NCBI RefSeq assembly: GCF_014837055.1
Contig: NZ_JACSPQ010000001.1
Location: forward strand, 1,173,970 to 1,237,969
Source: Phocaeicola faecium
Lineage (GTDB): Bacteria > Bacteroidota > Bacteroidia > Bacteroidales > Bacteroidaceae
DNA: 64,000 bases
Direction: 5' to 3'
Part shown: piece by piece, positions 42,313-51,147 of the stretch
How the letters are laid out: each line of letters starts with the position of its first letter
How positions within the stretch are numbered: position 1 is the stretch's first letter
Position numbers and translations under genes: made by a program
The notes under the pieces: generated by a model
The model's input: only the letters and a program-made list of their open reading frames with translations
What the model was told of the DNA's origin: nothing
Databases searched by the model: none

Positions 42313-42412
42313 GAGTAACGCTACCGTTAGCGTTACTCAGTCCATGCGGATGCGTTGACCATTTCTTCCCATAGTGTTGACGGGTTCTACCGTTAGCGTT
42401 TTCTAAGTCCCA
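42313..42412. repeat. REP-like repeat (module cluster 6)
   Basis: An 11-bp hairpin GAGTAACGCTA / TAGCGTTACTC with 4-nt loop (42313-42338), then CATGCGGATG (42343-42352), CCCATAG (42368-42374) and CTACCGTTAGCG. It may terminate the AraC transcript. Confidence 0.7.
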
Positions 42413-42453
42413 AGCCAAACCGGAAAAGGCTTTAAATAAGCTCTTTACAATTT

Positions 42454-42509
42454 TAGAGGCTGTTTTAAATTTCCCAATAAAATAAGAGTTAAATTTAACA
42501 GGCTCTAAG
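42454..42509. repeat. Imperfect hairpin related to the 25-bp repeat
   Basis: TTAGAGGCTGTTTTAAATTT pairs imperfectly with AAATTTAACAGGCTCTAA. The word ACAGGCTCT is shared with the repeats at 22904 and 28222. Confidence 0.45.
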
Positions 42510-42592
42510 GTATCTCCTTAATAAATGCGCCGTGAACTTTTCAGAAACATGCTTTTGAGCTTTTCAGTAACGTCTTTATCCGCATTTCGCCC

Positions 42593-42600
42593 TATCTTTG
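42593..42600 (+). promoter_or_regulatory. -7 promoter box for the RibD-like gene
   Basis: TATCTTTG, 29 nt before the ATG at 42630; it excludes the longer open frame from 42525. Confidence 0.55.
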
Positions 42601-42629
42601 CTATCGTAATCGAAATAACATATTATCTT

Positions 42630-43301
42630 ATGAAACCATATATTATTTGCCACATGATGGCATCTGTAGACGGTCGTATCGACTGCGACATGACCGAACG
42701 CATCGGCGGTAACGAGTATTACGATGCATTGGAACAGCTTCATTGCGATTCTGATATATCCGGACGGGTTACGATGCAGAAACATTTTGCCCTGCCCGAA
42801 CTTTTCGAGGCTAAAGACTTTACTCCGATAGGCAAACCGTCATTTTACAAGGCGTGCGACGCTGAGGGATATACCATCGCTGTCGACTCGAAGGGACGGT
42901 TGCGCTGGCCTGCCAACTGTTCGGAAGGACGACCGCTGTTGGTCATCACGGGCGAAAATGCTCCGAAAGAGTATGCAGAGGCGTTGCGCCAACAGGGTAT
43001 TTCGTGGATAGCCGCCGGAAAAGATGAAACCGACCTTACGCAAGCCGTAGAGATATTAAGCAAGGAGTTCGGCGTACAGAGGCTTGCCGTGGTAGGAGGC
43101 GGAATAATCAACGGGGCGTTCCTCAAAGCCGGACTGCTGGACGAGGTGAGTGTTGTAGTGGGTGCGGGAATTGATGGACGCAAAGGGATGACGGCTGTGT
43201 TCGACGGTATCGACGACCCTTCTTTCCCTACTACCATCTTAAAGCTGAACAGCGTAGAACGCATCGGCGATAACTCTGTCTGGCTGCGTTACTCTTTTTA
43301 G
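42630..43301 (+). CDS. RibD C-terminal / dihydrofolate-reductase-like NADPH reductase
   Basis: 223 aa from ATG 42630 (MKPYIICHMMASVDGRID, the family N-terminus). The fold is that of the RibD reductase domain and DHFR: an N-terminal strand with S-DG, LLVITGENAP in the middle, and the NADPH-binding segment LAVVGGGIINGAFLKAGLLDEVSVVVGAGI. It lacks the deaminase half of RibD, so a riboflavin role is not certain; many such stand-alone proteins have unknown substrates. It heads a same-strand run with the flavoprotein, hydrolase and aldo/keto reductase genes. Confidence 0.88.
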   Translation: MKPYIICHMMASVDGRIDCDMTERIGGNEYYDALEQLHCDSDISGRVTMQKHFALPELFEAKDFTPIGKPSFYKACDAEGYTIAVDSKGRLRWPANCSEGRPLLVITGENAPKEYAEALRQQGISWIAAGKDETDLTQAVEILSKEFGVQRLAVVGGGIINGAFLKAGLLDEVSVVVGAGIDGRKGMTAVFDGIDDPSFPTTILKLNSVERIGDNSVWLRYSF

Positions 43302-43361
43302 AAACAAAATATTTTTGGCTGCGTTATATATACACTTTAACCAACTAAAAGACATAACATC

Positions 43362-43976
43362 ATGAAAGTATTATTAATCAATGGAAGTCCGCGCAAAGAG
43401 GGAAATACGTACCTCGCCTTGTCGGAAGTGGCATCGGCTTTACAGGCTAACGGAGTCGATACGGAAATCGTTTCTATCGGAGCAAAAGCGGTTCAGGGAT
43501 GTATCGCTTGCGGACGGTGTGCTGAATTGGGACGGTGCGTATTCAAGGATGCACTTTACGAGAAAGTGAGGGCAGCGATAGAAACAGCGGACGCACTGGT
43601 GGTAGGCTCGCCGGTGTATTACGCCGGACCTAACGGCTCGCTGTGTGCCTTGCTCGACCGTTTGTTTTATTCTTCTTCGTCTTACCTGCAATACAAGCCT
43701 GCGGCAGCCGTGGCTGTCTGTCGGCGGGGCGGCGCAAGTGCCACGTTCGACCGCTTAAACAAGTATTTCACGATAACCAACATGCCCGTAGTGTCTTCTA
43801 TCTACTGGAACAGCGTACACGGACGCACGCCCGGCGAAGCCTTGCAAGATGCCGAAGGGCTTCAGGTGATGCGGACGCTGGGGAACAACATGGCGTGGCT
43901 GCTGAAGAACCTGAAAAACGGAGGACAGCCCGTACCGGAAGCAGAACAGCGAATCATGACAAATTTTATCCGATAA
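43362..43976 (+). CDS. NADPH-dependent FMN reductase / flavodoxin-like protein with Cys cluster
   Basis: 204 aa flavodoxin fold. The FMN phosphate loop is INGSPRKEGNTYLAL, the second flavin loop VVGSPVYYAGPNGSL. Between them GCIACGRCAELGRC has C-x2-C-x2-C-x5-C spacing, as in iron-sulfur flavoproteins, although relatives with this motif do not always bind a cluster. Likely a quinone or nitro/azo-type reductase or electron carrier. A TATTTTTG-type -7 box occurs about 45 nt upstream. 15 bp before the alpha/beta hydrolase gene. Confidence 0.88.
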   Translation: MKVLLINGSPRKEGNTYLALSEVASALQANGVDTEIVSIGAKAVQGCIACGRCAELGRCVFKDALYEKVRAAIETADALVVGSPVYYAGPNGSLCALLDRLFYSSSSYLQYKPAAAVAVCRRGGASATFDRLNKYFTITNMPVVSSIYWNSVHGRTPGEALQDAEGLQVMRTLGNNMAWLLKNLKNGGQPVPEAEQRIMTNFIR

Positions 43977-43991
43977 CATCAGTTTCAAGCC

Positions 43992-45068
43992 ATGAAAAAC
44001 ATTATCTGTCAGTTACATATCATTCTACTGGCTGCCTGTATGTTTGGTTCAGGCAGCCTCAACGCTGAAAATAATCTTTCTAAAAATCATAGCACCATGA
44101 ACGAGAATTTGAACTTAACACAAGAATGGGACAAAGTTTTCCCGCAGAGCGACAAAGTGAACCACTGCAAAGTTACCTTTCATAACCGCTATGGTATTAC
44201 GCTGGCGGCAGACTTATACGTGCCCAAGAACGCAACGGGCAAACTGGCGGCTATCGCAGTCAGCGGCCCGTTCGGAGCTGTAAAAGAACAGGCTTCGGGA
44301 CTGTATGCGCAAACACTGGCAGAACGCGGATTTCTGACTCTTGCATTCGACCCCTCGTACACCGGAGAAAGCAGCGGAGAGCCCCGTTATGTGGCTTCGC
44401 CCGACATCAATACCGAAGATTTTTGTGCAGCCGTCGATTACCTCTCTACCCGTGCTGACGTAGACCCCGAACGCATCGGAATCCTCGGTATTTGCGGATG
44501 GGGAGGCATGGCTATCAATGCGGCGGCAATCGACACGCGCATCAAAGCCACGGTAACAGCCACAATGTACGACATGAGCCGTGTAACGGCAAACGGCTAT
44601 TTCGATGCTCTGGATGCCGACGGACGTTATGAACTGCGCAAACAACTGAACGCACAGCGCACGGAGGATTATAAAAACGGCACGTATGCTCTTGCCGGAG
44701 GTGTAGCAGACCCGCTGCCTGCCGATGCTCCCCAGTTTGTAAAAGACTACCATGCGTATTACAAAACGTCTCGCGGTTATCACAAACGTTCGTTGAATTC
44801 GAATGGCGGGTGGAACAAAACGTCGTCACTGTCGTTCCTCAATATGCCTATTCTGACGTACAGCGACGAAATCCGCAGCGCGGTACTGGTTATCCACGGC
44901 GAAAAGGCTCATTCGCGCTACTTCAGCGAAGATGCTTTCAAGAAACTGAAAGGCGACAACAAGGAGTTGCTTATCGTTCCGGAAGCCAACCATACCGACC
45001 TTTACGACAACCTTGACAAGATTCCGTTCGACAAAATCGAACAGTTCTATCACACTTACCTGAAATAG
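43992..45068 (+). CDS. Exported alpha/beta hydrolase, dienelactone-hydrolase-like
   Basis: 358 aa. The N-terminus is a signal peptide with a possible lipobox LAAC (Cys16) or signal peptidase I site after LNA. The hydrolase core begins near residue 60 (GITLAADLYVPKNATGKLAAIAVSGP). The nucleophile elbow reads GICGWGG, so the nucleophile would be Cys, as in dienelactone hydrolases, rather than the usual Ser. The acid (VLVIHGEKAHSRYFSE region) and base (EANHTDLYD) follow. Middle gene of flavoprotein-hydrolase-AKR; 6 bp to the next gene. Substrate unknown. Confidence 0.85.
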   Translation: MKNIICQLHIILLAACMFGSGSLNAENNLSKNHSTMNENLNLTQEWDKVFPQSDKVNHCKVTFHNRYGITLAADLYVPKNATGKLAAIAVSGPFGAVKEQASGLYAQTLAERGFLTLAFDPSYTGESSGEPRYVASPDINTEDFCAAVDYLSTRADVDPERIGILGICGWGGMAINAAAIDTRIKATVTATMYDMSRVTANGYFDALDADGRYELRKQLNAQRTEDYKNGTYALAGGVADPLPADAPQFVKDYHAYYKTSRGYHKRSLNSNGGWNKTSSLSFLNMPILTYSDEIRSAVLVIHGEKAHSRYFSEDAFKKLKGDNKELLIVPEANHTDLYDNLDKIPFDKIEQFYHTYLK

Positions 45069-45074
45069 CGTAGT

Positions 45075-45902
45075 ATGGAACGGACTATCACGTTTGCCGA
45101 TGGAGTGAAGGTATGTACACTCGGACAAGGAACGTGGAAAATGGGACAATCAGCCTCACGGCGCAACGAAGAATTAAAAGCCTTGCGCCGGGGGCTTGAC
45201 TTAGGGTTAAGCGTTATTGACACCGCAGAAATGTACGGCAATGAAGAGTTTGTAGGCGAAGCGATACGGGGACAGCGCGATAAAGCATTCATCGTGAGCA
45301 AGGTGCTGCCAAGTAATGCAAGTTATAAAGGTACGAAGCTGGCTTGCGAAAGAAGCCTCCGGAAATTGGGGATAGAATGTATCGACCTCTATCTGCTGCA
45401 TTGGATAGGGCATCACCCTTTCGCAGAAACCGTACGCGCGATGGAAGAACTCCGGCAAGCAGGTAAAATAGCACGCTGGGGCATGAGCAATCTGGATGTA
45501 GCGGACATGGAACGGATTCTTTCGCTGCCGGGAGGAACGCATTGCGCTGCCAATCAAGTGCTTTATAACCTGAAAGAGTGGGGTGTAGAGTTTGACCTGC
45601 TTCCGTGGAGTATGCGTCATGCCATGCCCGTCATGGCATATACGCCCATCGGCGAAGGCAGTCTCCGGAATCACCCTCTTTTAAAACGGATAGCCCAAAA
45701 ACACAACGCCACGCCTACGCAAATTGCCCTTGCATGGGTTATGCGCAATCCGGGGGTTATGGCTATCCCCAAAGCCTCCGGCATCGGACATGTGGAGGAA
45801 AATTTCCGCAGCCTTTCCATCTCGCTGTCGGAAGACGACTTGGATGAACTGGATTCGGTATTTCCTGCACCTCAACACAAAATTCCGCTGGCAGGATGGT
45901 GA
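45075..45902 (+). CDS. Aldo/keto reductase
   Basis: 275 aa TIM-barrel NADPH-dependent carbonyl reductase. Catalytic tetrad in VIDTAEMYGNEEFVGEAI (Asp, Tyr), FIVSKVLPSNAS (Lys) and DLYLLHWIGHHPF (His). The cofactor region has MPVMAYTPIGEGSL and MAIPKASGIGHVEENFRS. Cytoplasmic. Last gene of the likely operon 43362-45902. Substrates of this AKR branch (2,5-diketo-gluconate or methylglyoxal reductase-like) vary widely. Confidence 0.93.
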   Translation: MERTITFADGVKVCTLGQGTWKMGQSASRRNEELKALRRGLDLGLSVIDTAEMYGNEEFVGEAIRGQRDKAFIVSKVLPSNASYKGTKLACERSLRKLGIECIDLYLLHWIGHHPFAETVRAMEELRQAGKIARWGMSNLDVADMERILSLPGGTHCAANQVLYNLKEWGVEFDLLPWSMRHAMPVMAYTPIGEGSLRNHPLLKRIAQKHNATPTQIALAWVMRNPGVMAIPKASGIGHVEENFRSLSISLSEDDLDELDSVFPAPQHKIPLAGW

Positions 45903-45962
45903 AATAACAGATTAATGCCATTATACCTCAAATAAGGTATTCCAAAACCGGAAGAAAGGCTG

Positions 45963-45970
45963 TAACTTTG
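45963..45970 (+). promoter_or_regulatory. -7 promoter box for mnmA
   Basis: TAACTTTG, 27 nt before the ATG at 45998. Its TTG is in frame and would be a false start. Confidence 0.6.
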
Positions 45971-45997
45971 TGCGCAAAACTAAACGATTACAGACTT

Positions 45998-47059
45998 ATG
46001 GAGATAGCTGCTTTAATTTCGGGAGGTGTAGACAGTGCCGTAAGTGTACACCTGCTTTGCGAACAAGGTTACAAGCCTCATCTTTTTTACATCAAAATAG
46101 GGATGGATACCGACGACGGACTAACCTGTACGGCGGAAGAAGACATCGAACTGGCAGAAGCCACTGCACGGAAATACGGGTTGGATTTTGACATCATCGA
46201 CTTACAGAAAGAGTATTGGGAACGGGTGGTGGCTTATACCATCGATAAGGTGAAACAAGGACTTACTCCCAATCCCGATGTAATGTGTAACAAACTGATA
46301 AAATTCGGATGTTTTGAGGAAAAAGCGGGATATGCTTACGACAAGATTGTAACAGGGCATTACGCTTCGACCCGCATCATCGACGGACAGACGTGGCTGG
46401 CTACGGCAAAAGACCCGGTAAAAGACCAAACCGACTTCCTTGCCCAAATCGACTATTTACAGGTATCCAAACTTATGTTCCCGCTGGGAGAGTATATGAA
46501 AGAAGACGTGCGCCGGATAGCCAAAGAAGCCAAACTGCCCAGCGCACTGCGGAAAGACAGTCAGGGTATCTGCTTTTTAGGCAAGATAAACTACAACGAC
46601 TTTATACGCCGGTTCTTGGGTGAGCAGACGGGAAAAATTATAGAAATAGAAAGCGGACGGATTATCGGCACGCACCGGGGCTTCTGGTTTCATACCATCG
46701 GACAGCGCAAAGGACTCGGACTGAGCGGAGGCCCGTGGTTTGTAATAGATAAAGATGTAGAGCAAAACATCGTTTATGTTTCACGGGGATATGACACCGA
46801 AAAGCAATATGGGAATACATTCCGGCTGGCAGGTTTTCATTTTATCACTGCCAATCCGTGGACAGAGGGAAAAGAAACCGAAATCCGTTTCAAGATACGC
46901 CATACCGACACGTTCGGCACGGGGTATATTGTGAAAGAGAACAATCATTACCTCGTAACAAGCAATGAAAAAATACAAGGCATAGCTCCGGGACAATTCG
47001 GGGTTATCTACGATAAAGACGCACAATTATGCATCGGCAGCGGAGAGATACGGCGATAA
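45998..47059 (+). CDS. mnmA: tRNA-specific 2-thiouridylase
   Basis: 353 aa from ATG 45998. ATP-dependent thiolation of U34 in Glu, Gln and Lys tRNAs. PP-loop [16 protein letters not shown] at residue 5; the catalytic Cys pair in [16 protein letters not shown] and [15 protein letters not shown]; the MnmA motif TGHYAS; the C-terminal beta-barrel with [22 protein letters not shown]. The start gives [10 protein letters not shown], directly on the PP-loop, as in the family. Bacteroides often carry two mnmA paralogs; only this one is in the window. Confidence 0.95.
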   Translation: MEIAALISGGVDSAVSVHLLCEQGYKPHLFYIKIGMDTDDGLTCTAEEDIELAEATARKYGLDFDIIDLQKEYWERVVAYTIDKVKQGLTPNPDVMCNKLIKFGCFEEKAGYAYDKIVTGHYASTRIIDGQTWLATAKDPVKDQTDFLAQIDYLQVSKLMFPLGEYMKEDVRRIAKEAKLPSALRKDSQGICFLGKINYNDFIRRFLGEQTGKIIEIESGRIIGTHRGFWFHTIGQRKGLGLSGGPWFVIDKDVEQNIVYVSRGYDTEKQYGNTFRLAGFHFITANPWTEGKETEIRFKIRHTDTFGTGYIVKENNHYLVTSNEKIQGIAPGQFGVIYDKDAQLCIGSGEIRR

Positions 47060-47085
47060 GCCTATCTCCCCGCTTTCCGTTTTGT

Positions 47086-47685
47086 TTATTTTACAGCTTG
47101 AAACTGCTCTATCAGTGAAGTAATGTTGGCTGTAAACAAGCGGGCAGCAATCGCCAACAAAATGATTCCGAAAAATTTGCGGATAATATAAATTCCTCCC
47201 TTACCTAAAAGCCGTTCCACACGGTCGGTCATCTTCAGAACAATAAATACCCACACCATATTCAGCGTTAAGCCTATCAGAATATTAAGAGTAGAATACT
47301 CGGCACGCAGCGAAAGCAATGTGGTAAACGAACCGGCACCCGCCAGCAAAGGAAACACCAACGGAACCAATGTCGCCTCTTTGATAGGACCCAAGTTCTT
47401 AAATATCTCTACATCGAGAATCATCTCAAGCGCCATCATAAATAAGATAAATGCACCCGCCACAGCGAAAGAAGCAATATCTACCTGAAACAAACGCAAT
47501 ATCATATCGCCCGCAAAAAAGAACGCCAACAATAAAGCGAAGGCTATCAACGTAGCTTTCATGGGATTTACCGAACGACCTTTCTGCTTTAAATCTAACA
47601 CAATAGGAATTGCTCCTATAATATCAATGACAGCGAACAATACGATAAATGCACTCAGCATCTCTTGAAAGTCAAATCTTCCCAT
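47086..47685 (-). CDS. marC: MarC-family integral membrane protein
   Basis: 199 aa with six predicted membrane helices and the MarC/YhcE start FIVLFAVIDIIGAIPIVLDL. Other family segments are FAVAGAFILFMMALEMIL, ATLVPLVFPLLAGAGSFTTLL and IIRKFFGIILLAIAARL. Once linked to multiple antibiotic resistance, but the E. coli gene proved not to be involved, so its function is unknown. Monocistronic, with its own -7 box (47711-47718), convergent with mnmA. Confidence 0.93.
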   Translation of the reverse strand: MGRFDFQEMLSAFIVLFAVIDIIGAIPIVLDLKQKGRSVNPMKATLIAFALLLAFFFAGDMILRLFQVDIASFAVAGAFILFMMALEMILDVEIFKNLGPIKEATLVPLVFPLLAGAGSFTTLLSLRAEYSTLNILIGLTLNMVWVFIVLKMTDRVERLLGKGGIYIIRKFFGIILLAIAARLFTANITSLIEQFQAVK

Positions 47686-47710
47686 AAGCCTATAATTTTA
47701 GTTTCTAATG

Positions 47711-47718
47711 CAAAGTTA
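47711..47718 (-). promoter_or_regulatory. -7 promoter box for marC
   Basis: TAACTTTG on the minus strand, 25 nt before the ATG at 47685. Confidence 0.55.
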
Positions 47719-47828
47719 TCGTTTTTTTATTCACCACACAATATTCCGGCAAACATTATCAGACTGTAAGAAACAATAAAAAAGTTAAAACAAAAAGAAG
47801 CATGATACAGGCTATCGAATTTAATCAT

Positions 47829-47836
47829 TACTTTTG
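47829..47836 (+). promoter_or_regulatory. -7 promoter box for the Crp/Fnr gene
   Basis: TACTTTTG, 36 nt before the ATG at 47873. Confidence 0.55.
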
Positions 47837-47872
47837 TTTGTTAATAAGGTAACTTAATAAAGTTAATAGAAC

Positions 47873-48571
47873 ATGGAAACGACAATGTACGATAAGCTTT
47901 TACAGCTCCCTCTCTTTCAAGGATTATGCAAGAGCGACTTTACCAACATTTTAGAGAAAGTTAAGTTGCATTTTCATAAATACAATAAAGGAAGCCGCGT
48001 AGTAAAACAAGGAGATACGTGTAATCAACTGATTTTTATCCTCGGCGGACAAATCATGTCTGAAGCAATCGATGAAGGACATTTGTATGTGCTAAACGAA
48101 ATACTCGACAGTCCGAGTATCATAGAACCTTATTCGCTTTTCGGTATGCACACACATTATACGGCTTCTTATTGGGCTGCTACCGACATACACGTATTGA
48201 GCATCGATAAATCGTATATTCTTTCCCAACTGACAAAATATGAAATATTCAATCTGAATTATCTCAATATGCTCAGTAACCGTGCTCAAACGGTATATTA
48301 CAAATTATGGAATACCCATATAGGCAATACACAAGAAAAAATAGCCAACTTCTTACAACTGAGATGCAGTGTTCCCATGGGCACCAAAACTCTGTCTATC
48401 AAAATGGAGGATTTGGCACAACTCATTGACGACACACGTATCAATGTATCGAAGATTTTAAATGACTGGCAAAATAAAAAACTGATAAAATTAAGCCGGA
48501 AAAAGATTATTATCAATGACCTCAAAGCATTGATAGAAAACATTGATTCCAATTCGCCAACCGAATTGTGA
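47873..48571 (+). CDS. Crp/Fnr-family transcriptional regulator
   Basis: 232 aa. N-terminal cyclic-nucleotide-binding-like beta-roll (KYNKGSRVVKQGDTCNQLIFILGGQI) and a C-terminal winged helix (IKMEDLAQLIDDTRINVSKILNDWQNKKLIKLS in recognition helix and wing). There is no cluster of N-terminal Cys, so it is not an Fnr-type iron-sulfur sensor, and the cAMP-contact residues of Crp are not obvious. Ligand and targets unknown. Located 61 bp upstream of the M3 peptidase gene, which it might influence. Confidence 0.9.
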   Translation: METTMYDKLLQLPLFQGLCKSDFTNILEKVKLHFHKYNKGSRVVKQGDTCNQLIFILGGQIMSEAIDEGHLYVLNEILDSPSIIEPYSLFGMHTHYTASYWAATDIHVLSIDKSYILSQLTKYEIFNLNYLNMLSNRAQTVYYKLWNTHIGNTQEKIANFLQLRCSVPMGTKTLSIKMEDLAQLIDDTRINVSKILNDWQNKKLIKLSRKKIIINDLKALIENIDSNSPTEL

Positions 48572-48632
48572 TTGTTATCGAAAACGTTTTTTTAGTTACA
48601 ACTGTTATATTTCGAGATAAAGAGAAACAAAT

Positions 48633-50672
48633 ATGACACAGAATCCATTTTTACATACTTACCATACCCCACATCAAACCACTCCGTTCAACCTCATCCA
48701 ACTATCCGACTATGAGCCTGCCATCCGAGAAGGCATGAAAATAGAAGATGAAGAAATCAAAGCCATCACCGATAACCCGGAACCTCCCACGTTCAGTAAT
48801 ACAGTGTTGGCACTCGAACGGGCCGGACAATTACTTGATCGCGTTACAACCGTTTTATTTAATCTGATGAGTGCCGAAACTTGCGATGAAATGGAGGCTA
48901 TTGCTGAAAAAATGATGCCCGAACTTTCGGAACACAGCAACAATATCAGCCTCAACGAAAAGTTGTTCGAACGAATCAAATGTGTATATACACAGCGAGA
49001 ATCACTCAACCTCACTCCGGAAGAACGCCGATTGTTGGAGAAAACATACGATGGCTTCATACGTAACGGTGCGAACCTCTCGGATGCCGACAAAGAAACA
49101 TTCCGTAAGTTAAGCATGGAGCTGAGTACGCTGACGCTTCGCTTTTCACAAAATCATCTGAAAGAAACCAATAAGTATGAACTGGTTTTAACCTCTGAGG
49201 CAGAACTGGAAGGATTACCGGAAAGCATTATAGAAGCTGCAGCTCATACGGCTAAAGAAAAAGGTAAAGAAGGGTGGATTATCACATTACAGGCTCCAAG
49301 CTATGTGCCTTTCATGAAATACAGCAGCAACCGAAACCTGCGTAAAGAACTGTATATGGCATATAATACCCAATGTACGCATCGTGACGAACTGGATAAC
49401 ACGGACATCGTGAAGCAGTTGGTTAACCTGCGCATGGAACTTGCACAACTGTTGGGATTTACCGATTATGCCGATTATGTTTTACGGAAACGCATGGCTG
49501 AAAACAGCGAGCATGTATACCAATTACTGAATCAGTTATTAGACGCTTACACACCCACAGCCCACAAGGAGGTAGCCGAAATCGAAGCATTGGCGCAAGA
49601 GATGGAAGGTAAAGATTTCCGACTCATGCCGTGGGACTTTTCTTACTATGCCGAAAAACTGAAGAACAAGAAATTCAATTTAGATGAAGAAGCCTTGCGC
49701 CCGTACTTCGAACTGAGTAAGGTGAAAGAGGGAGTATTCGGACTTGCCACGAGGCTGTATGGCATCACGTTCCGAGAGAATAAAGACATTCCGGTTTACC
49801 ATCCCGACGTCCAAGCATACGAGGTATTCGATAAAGACGGAAGTTACCTTGCCGTACTTTACACCGATTTCCACCCGCGTGCAGGAAAACGTTCGGGAGC
49901 ATGGATGACCGAATATAAAGAACAGTGGATAGACGAAAACGGAAATAACAGCCGGCCGCACGTATCGGTTACCATGAACTTCACCAAACCTACTGCCGAA
50001 AAACCGGCATTGCTGACGTTCTCTGAAGTTACCACTTTCCTGCATGAATTCGGACATGCTCTACACGGTATGTTTGCCAATACGCATTTCCAAAGCATGA
50101 GCGGAACAAACGTTTACTGGGATTTTGTTGAACTTCCCTCACAAATCATGGAAAACTTTGCGGTAGAAAAAGATTTTTTAAATACCTTTGCCCGTCATTA
50201 TCAAACAAATGAGCCTATTCCGGAAGAGCTGGTTAAGCGAATTGTAGATGCTTCTAACTTTAATGTAGCTTATGCTTGCTTGCGCCAAGTCAGTTTCGGA
50301 CTGTTGGATATGGCATGGTATACACGACGCACTGCTTTCGACGGGGATGTGAAAGAGTATGAAAAAGCATCATGGACACGTGCCCAAATTCTTCCGCAAA
50401 TAGACGAAACGTGTATGAGTGTTCAGTTTGGTCACATTATGTCTGGAGGTTATTCTGCCGGATATTATAGCTATAAATGGGCTGAAGTGTTAGATGCTGA
50501 CGCTTTCTCGGTATTTAAAGAAAAAGGGATATTCAATACGGAAGTGGCACAGTCGTTCCGCGACAATATTCTGTCGAAAGGGGGTACTGAACATCCCATG
50601 ACGCTTTATAAGCGTTTCCGAGGACAAGAACCGACCATCGATGCACTGTTAATCAGAAACGGAATTAAATAA
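48633..50672 (+). CDS. dcp: M3-family dipeptidyl carboxypeptidase
   Basis: 679 aa zinc metallopeptidase that releases dipeptides from C-termini (Dcp/oligopeptidase A clan). The zinc motif HEFGH is at residues 471-475 (TFLHEFGHALHGMF), with the downstream Glu in DFVELPSQIMENF and the substrate loop MSGGYSAGYYSYKWAEVLDADAF. No signal peptide: M3 enzymes usually act on cytoplasmic peptides. A near-consensus -7 box (TATATTTC, 48606-48613) precedes it. 10 bp before the DUF4847 gene. Confidence 0.95.
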   Translation: MTQNPFLHTYHTPHQTTPFNLIQLSDYEPAIREGMKIEDEEIKAITDNPEPPTFSNTVLALERAGQLLDRVTTVLFNLMSAETCDEMEAIAEKMMPELSEHSNNISLNEKLFERIKCVYTQRESLNLTPEERRLLEKTYDGFIRNGANLSDADKETFRKLSMELSTLTLRFSQNHLKETNKYELVLTSEAELEGLPESIIEAAAHTAKEKGKEGWIITLQAPSYVPFMKYSSNRNLRKELYMAYNTQCTHRDELDNTDIVKQLVNLRMELAQLLGFTDYADYVLRKRMAENSEHVYQLLNQLLDAYTPTAHKEVAEIEALAQEMEGKDFRLMPWDFSYYAEKLKNKKFNLDEEALRPYFELSKVKEGVFGLATRLYGITFRENKDIPVYHPDVQAYEVFDKDGSYLAVLYTDFHPRAGKRSGAWMTEYKEQWIDENGNNSRPHVSVTMNFTKPTAEKPALLTFSEVTTFLHEFGHALHGMFANTHFQSMSGTNVYWDFVELPSQIMENFAVEKDFLNTFARHYQTNEPIPEELVKRIVDASNFNVAYACLRQVSFGLLDMAWYTRRTAFDGDVKEYEKASWTRAQILPQIDETCMSVQFGHIMSGGYSAGYYSYKWAEVLDADAFSVFKEKGIFNTEVAQSFRDNILSKGGTEHPMTLYKRFRGQEPTIDALLIRNGIK

Positions 50673-50682
50673 CATACATTAT

Positions 50683-51144
50683 ATGAAACGACTTATATAC
50701 TTGATACTTGTCGCCTTTCCTCTGATGTTCTGCGGCTGCCAAGACGACGATGTTTTTGAAATTTTTGCAAGCGGGCAATGGAGGGTGGTAAACTATTACG
50801 TAGAAGCTGATTGGAATGCAACTTACGACAATCATGCCAAAGCGCTTTATACTCCGACAAGTGATGAGTTGAGAAACCTCCAAGACTTTACGATTACTTT
50901 CAACGAAGACGGAAGTCTGACCGGCTATTTGGATAATCAGTCATTTACCGGGCGATGGTCTGCCAACCCCAAAGACCGCTCGGTTTCTATCACCCAACTA
51001 AGTGTTTCTTCGGCAAACCTTAGCGGTATGAGACGAGACTTTATACAAAAGTTAGAGAATGTGCGCTACTACCGGGGCGACAGCCGGACGCTGCAACTGG
51101 CTCCCGAATCAAGAAACAATTTCGTGCAATTTACACATTATTAA
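50683..51144 (+). CDS. Small lipoprotein, probably DUF4847 family
   Basis: 153 aa. Signal peptide with a Cys-rich lipobox (LMFCGC, Cys19), then a lipocalin-like small beta domain: SGQWRVVNYYVEADWN, FTITFNEDGSLTGYL and FTGRWSANPKDRSVSI. Such 'W-rv ... F-dG' repeats are typical of lipocalin-like Bacteroides lipoproteins. The DUF4847 assignment rests on size and position between dcp and dCMP deaminase. Its stop is 3 bp before the next start. Function unknown. Confidence 0.7.
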   Translation: MKRLIYLILVAFPLMFCGCQDDDVFEIFASGQWRVVNYYVEADWNATYDNHAKALYTPTSDELRNLQDFTITFNEDGSLTGYLDNQSFTGRWSANPKDRSVSITQLSVSSANLSGMRRDFIQKLENVRYYRGDSRTLQLAPESRNNFVQFTHY

Positions 51145-51147
51145 TAT

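Larger units (their letters stand above)
42226..42629. other. 404-bp intergenic region with repeats
   Basis: No supported gene. It holds a REP-like cluster (42313-42412), an imperfect hairpin (about 42454-42509) related to the 25-bp repeat family, and the promoter of the RibD-like gene. Confidence 0.75.

Noticed and set aside
43992..44110. Internal Met in the exported hydrolase gene as the true start
   Set aside because: The upstream start gives a good signal peptide and lies 15 bp after the previous stop, so the longer form is preferred.
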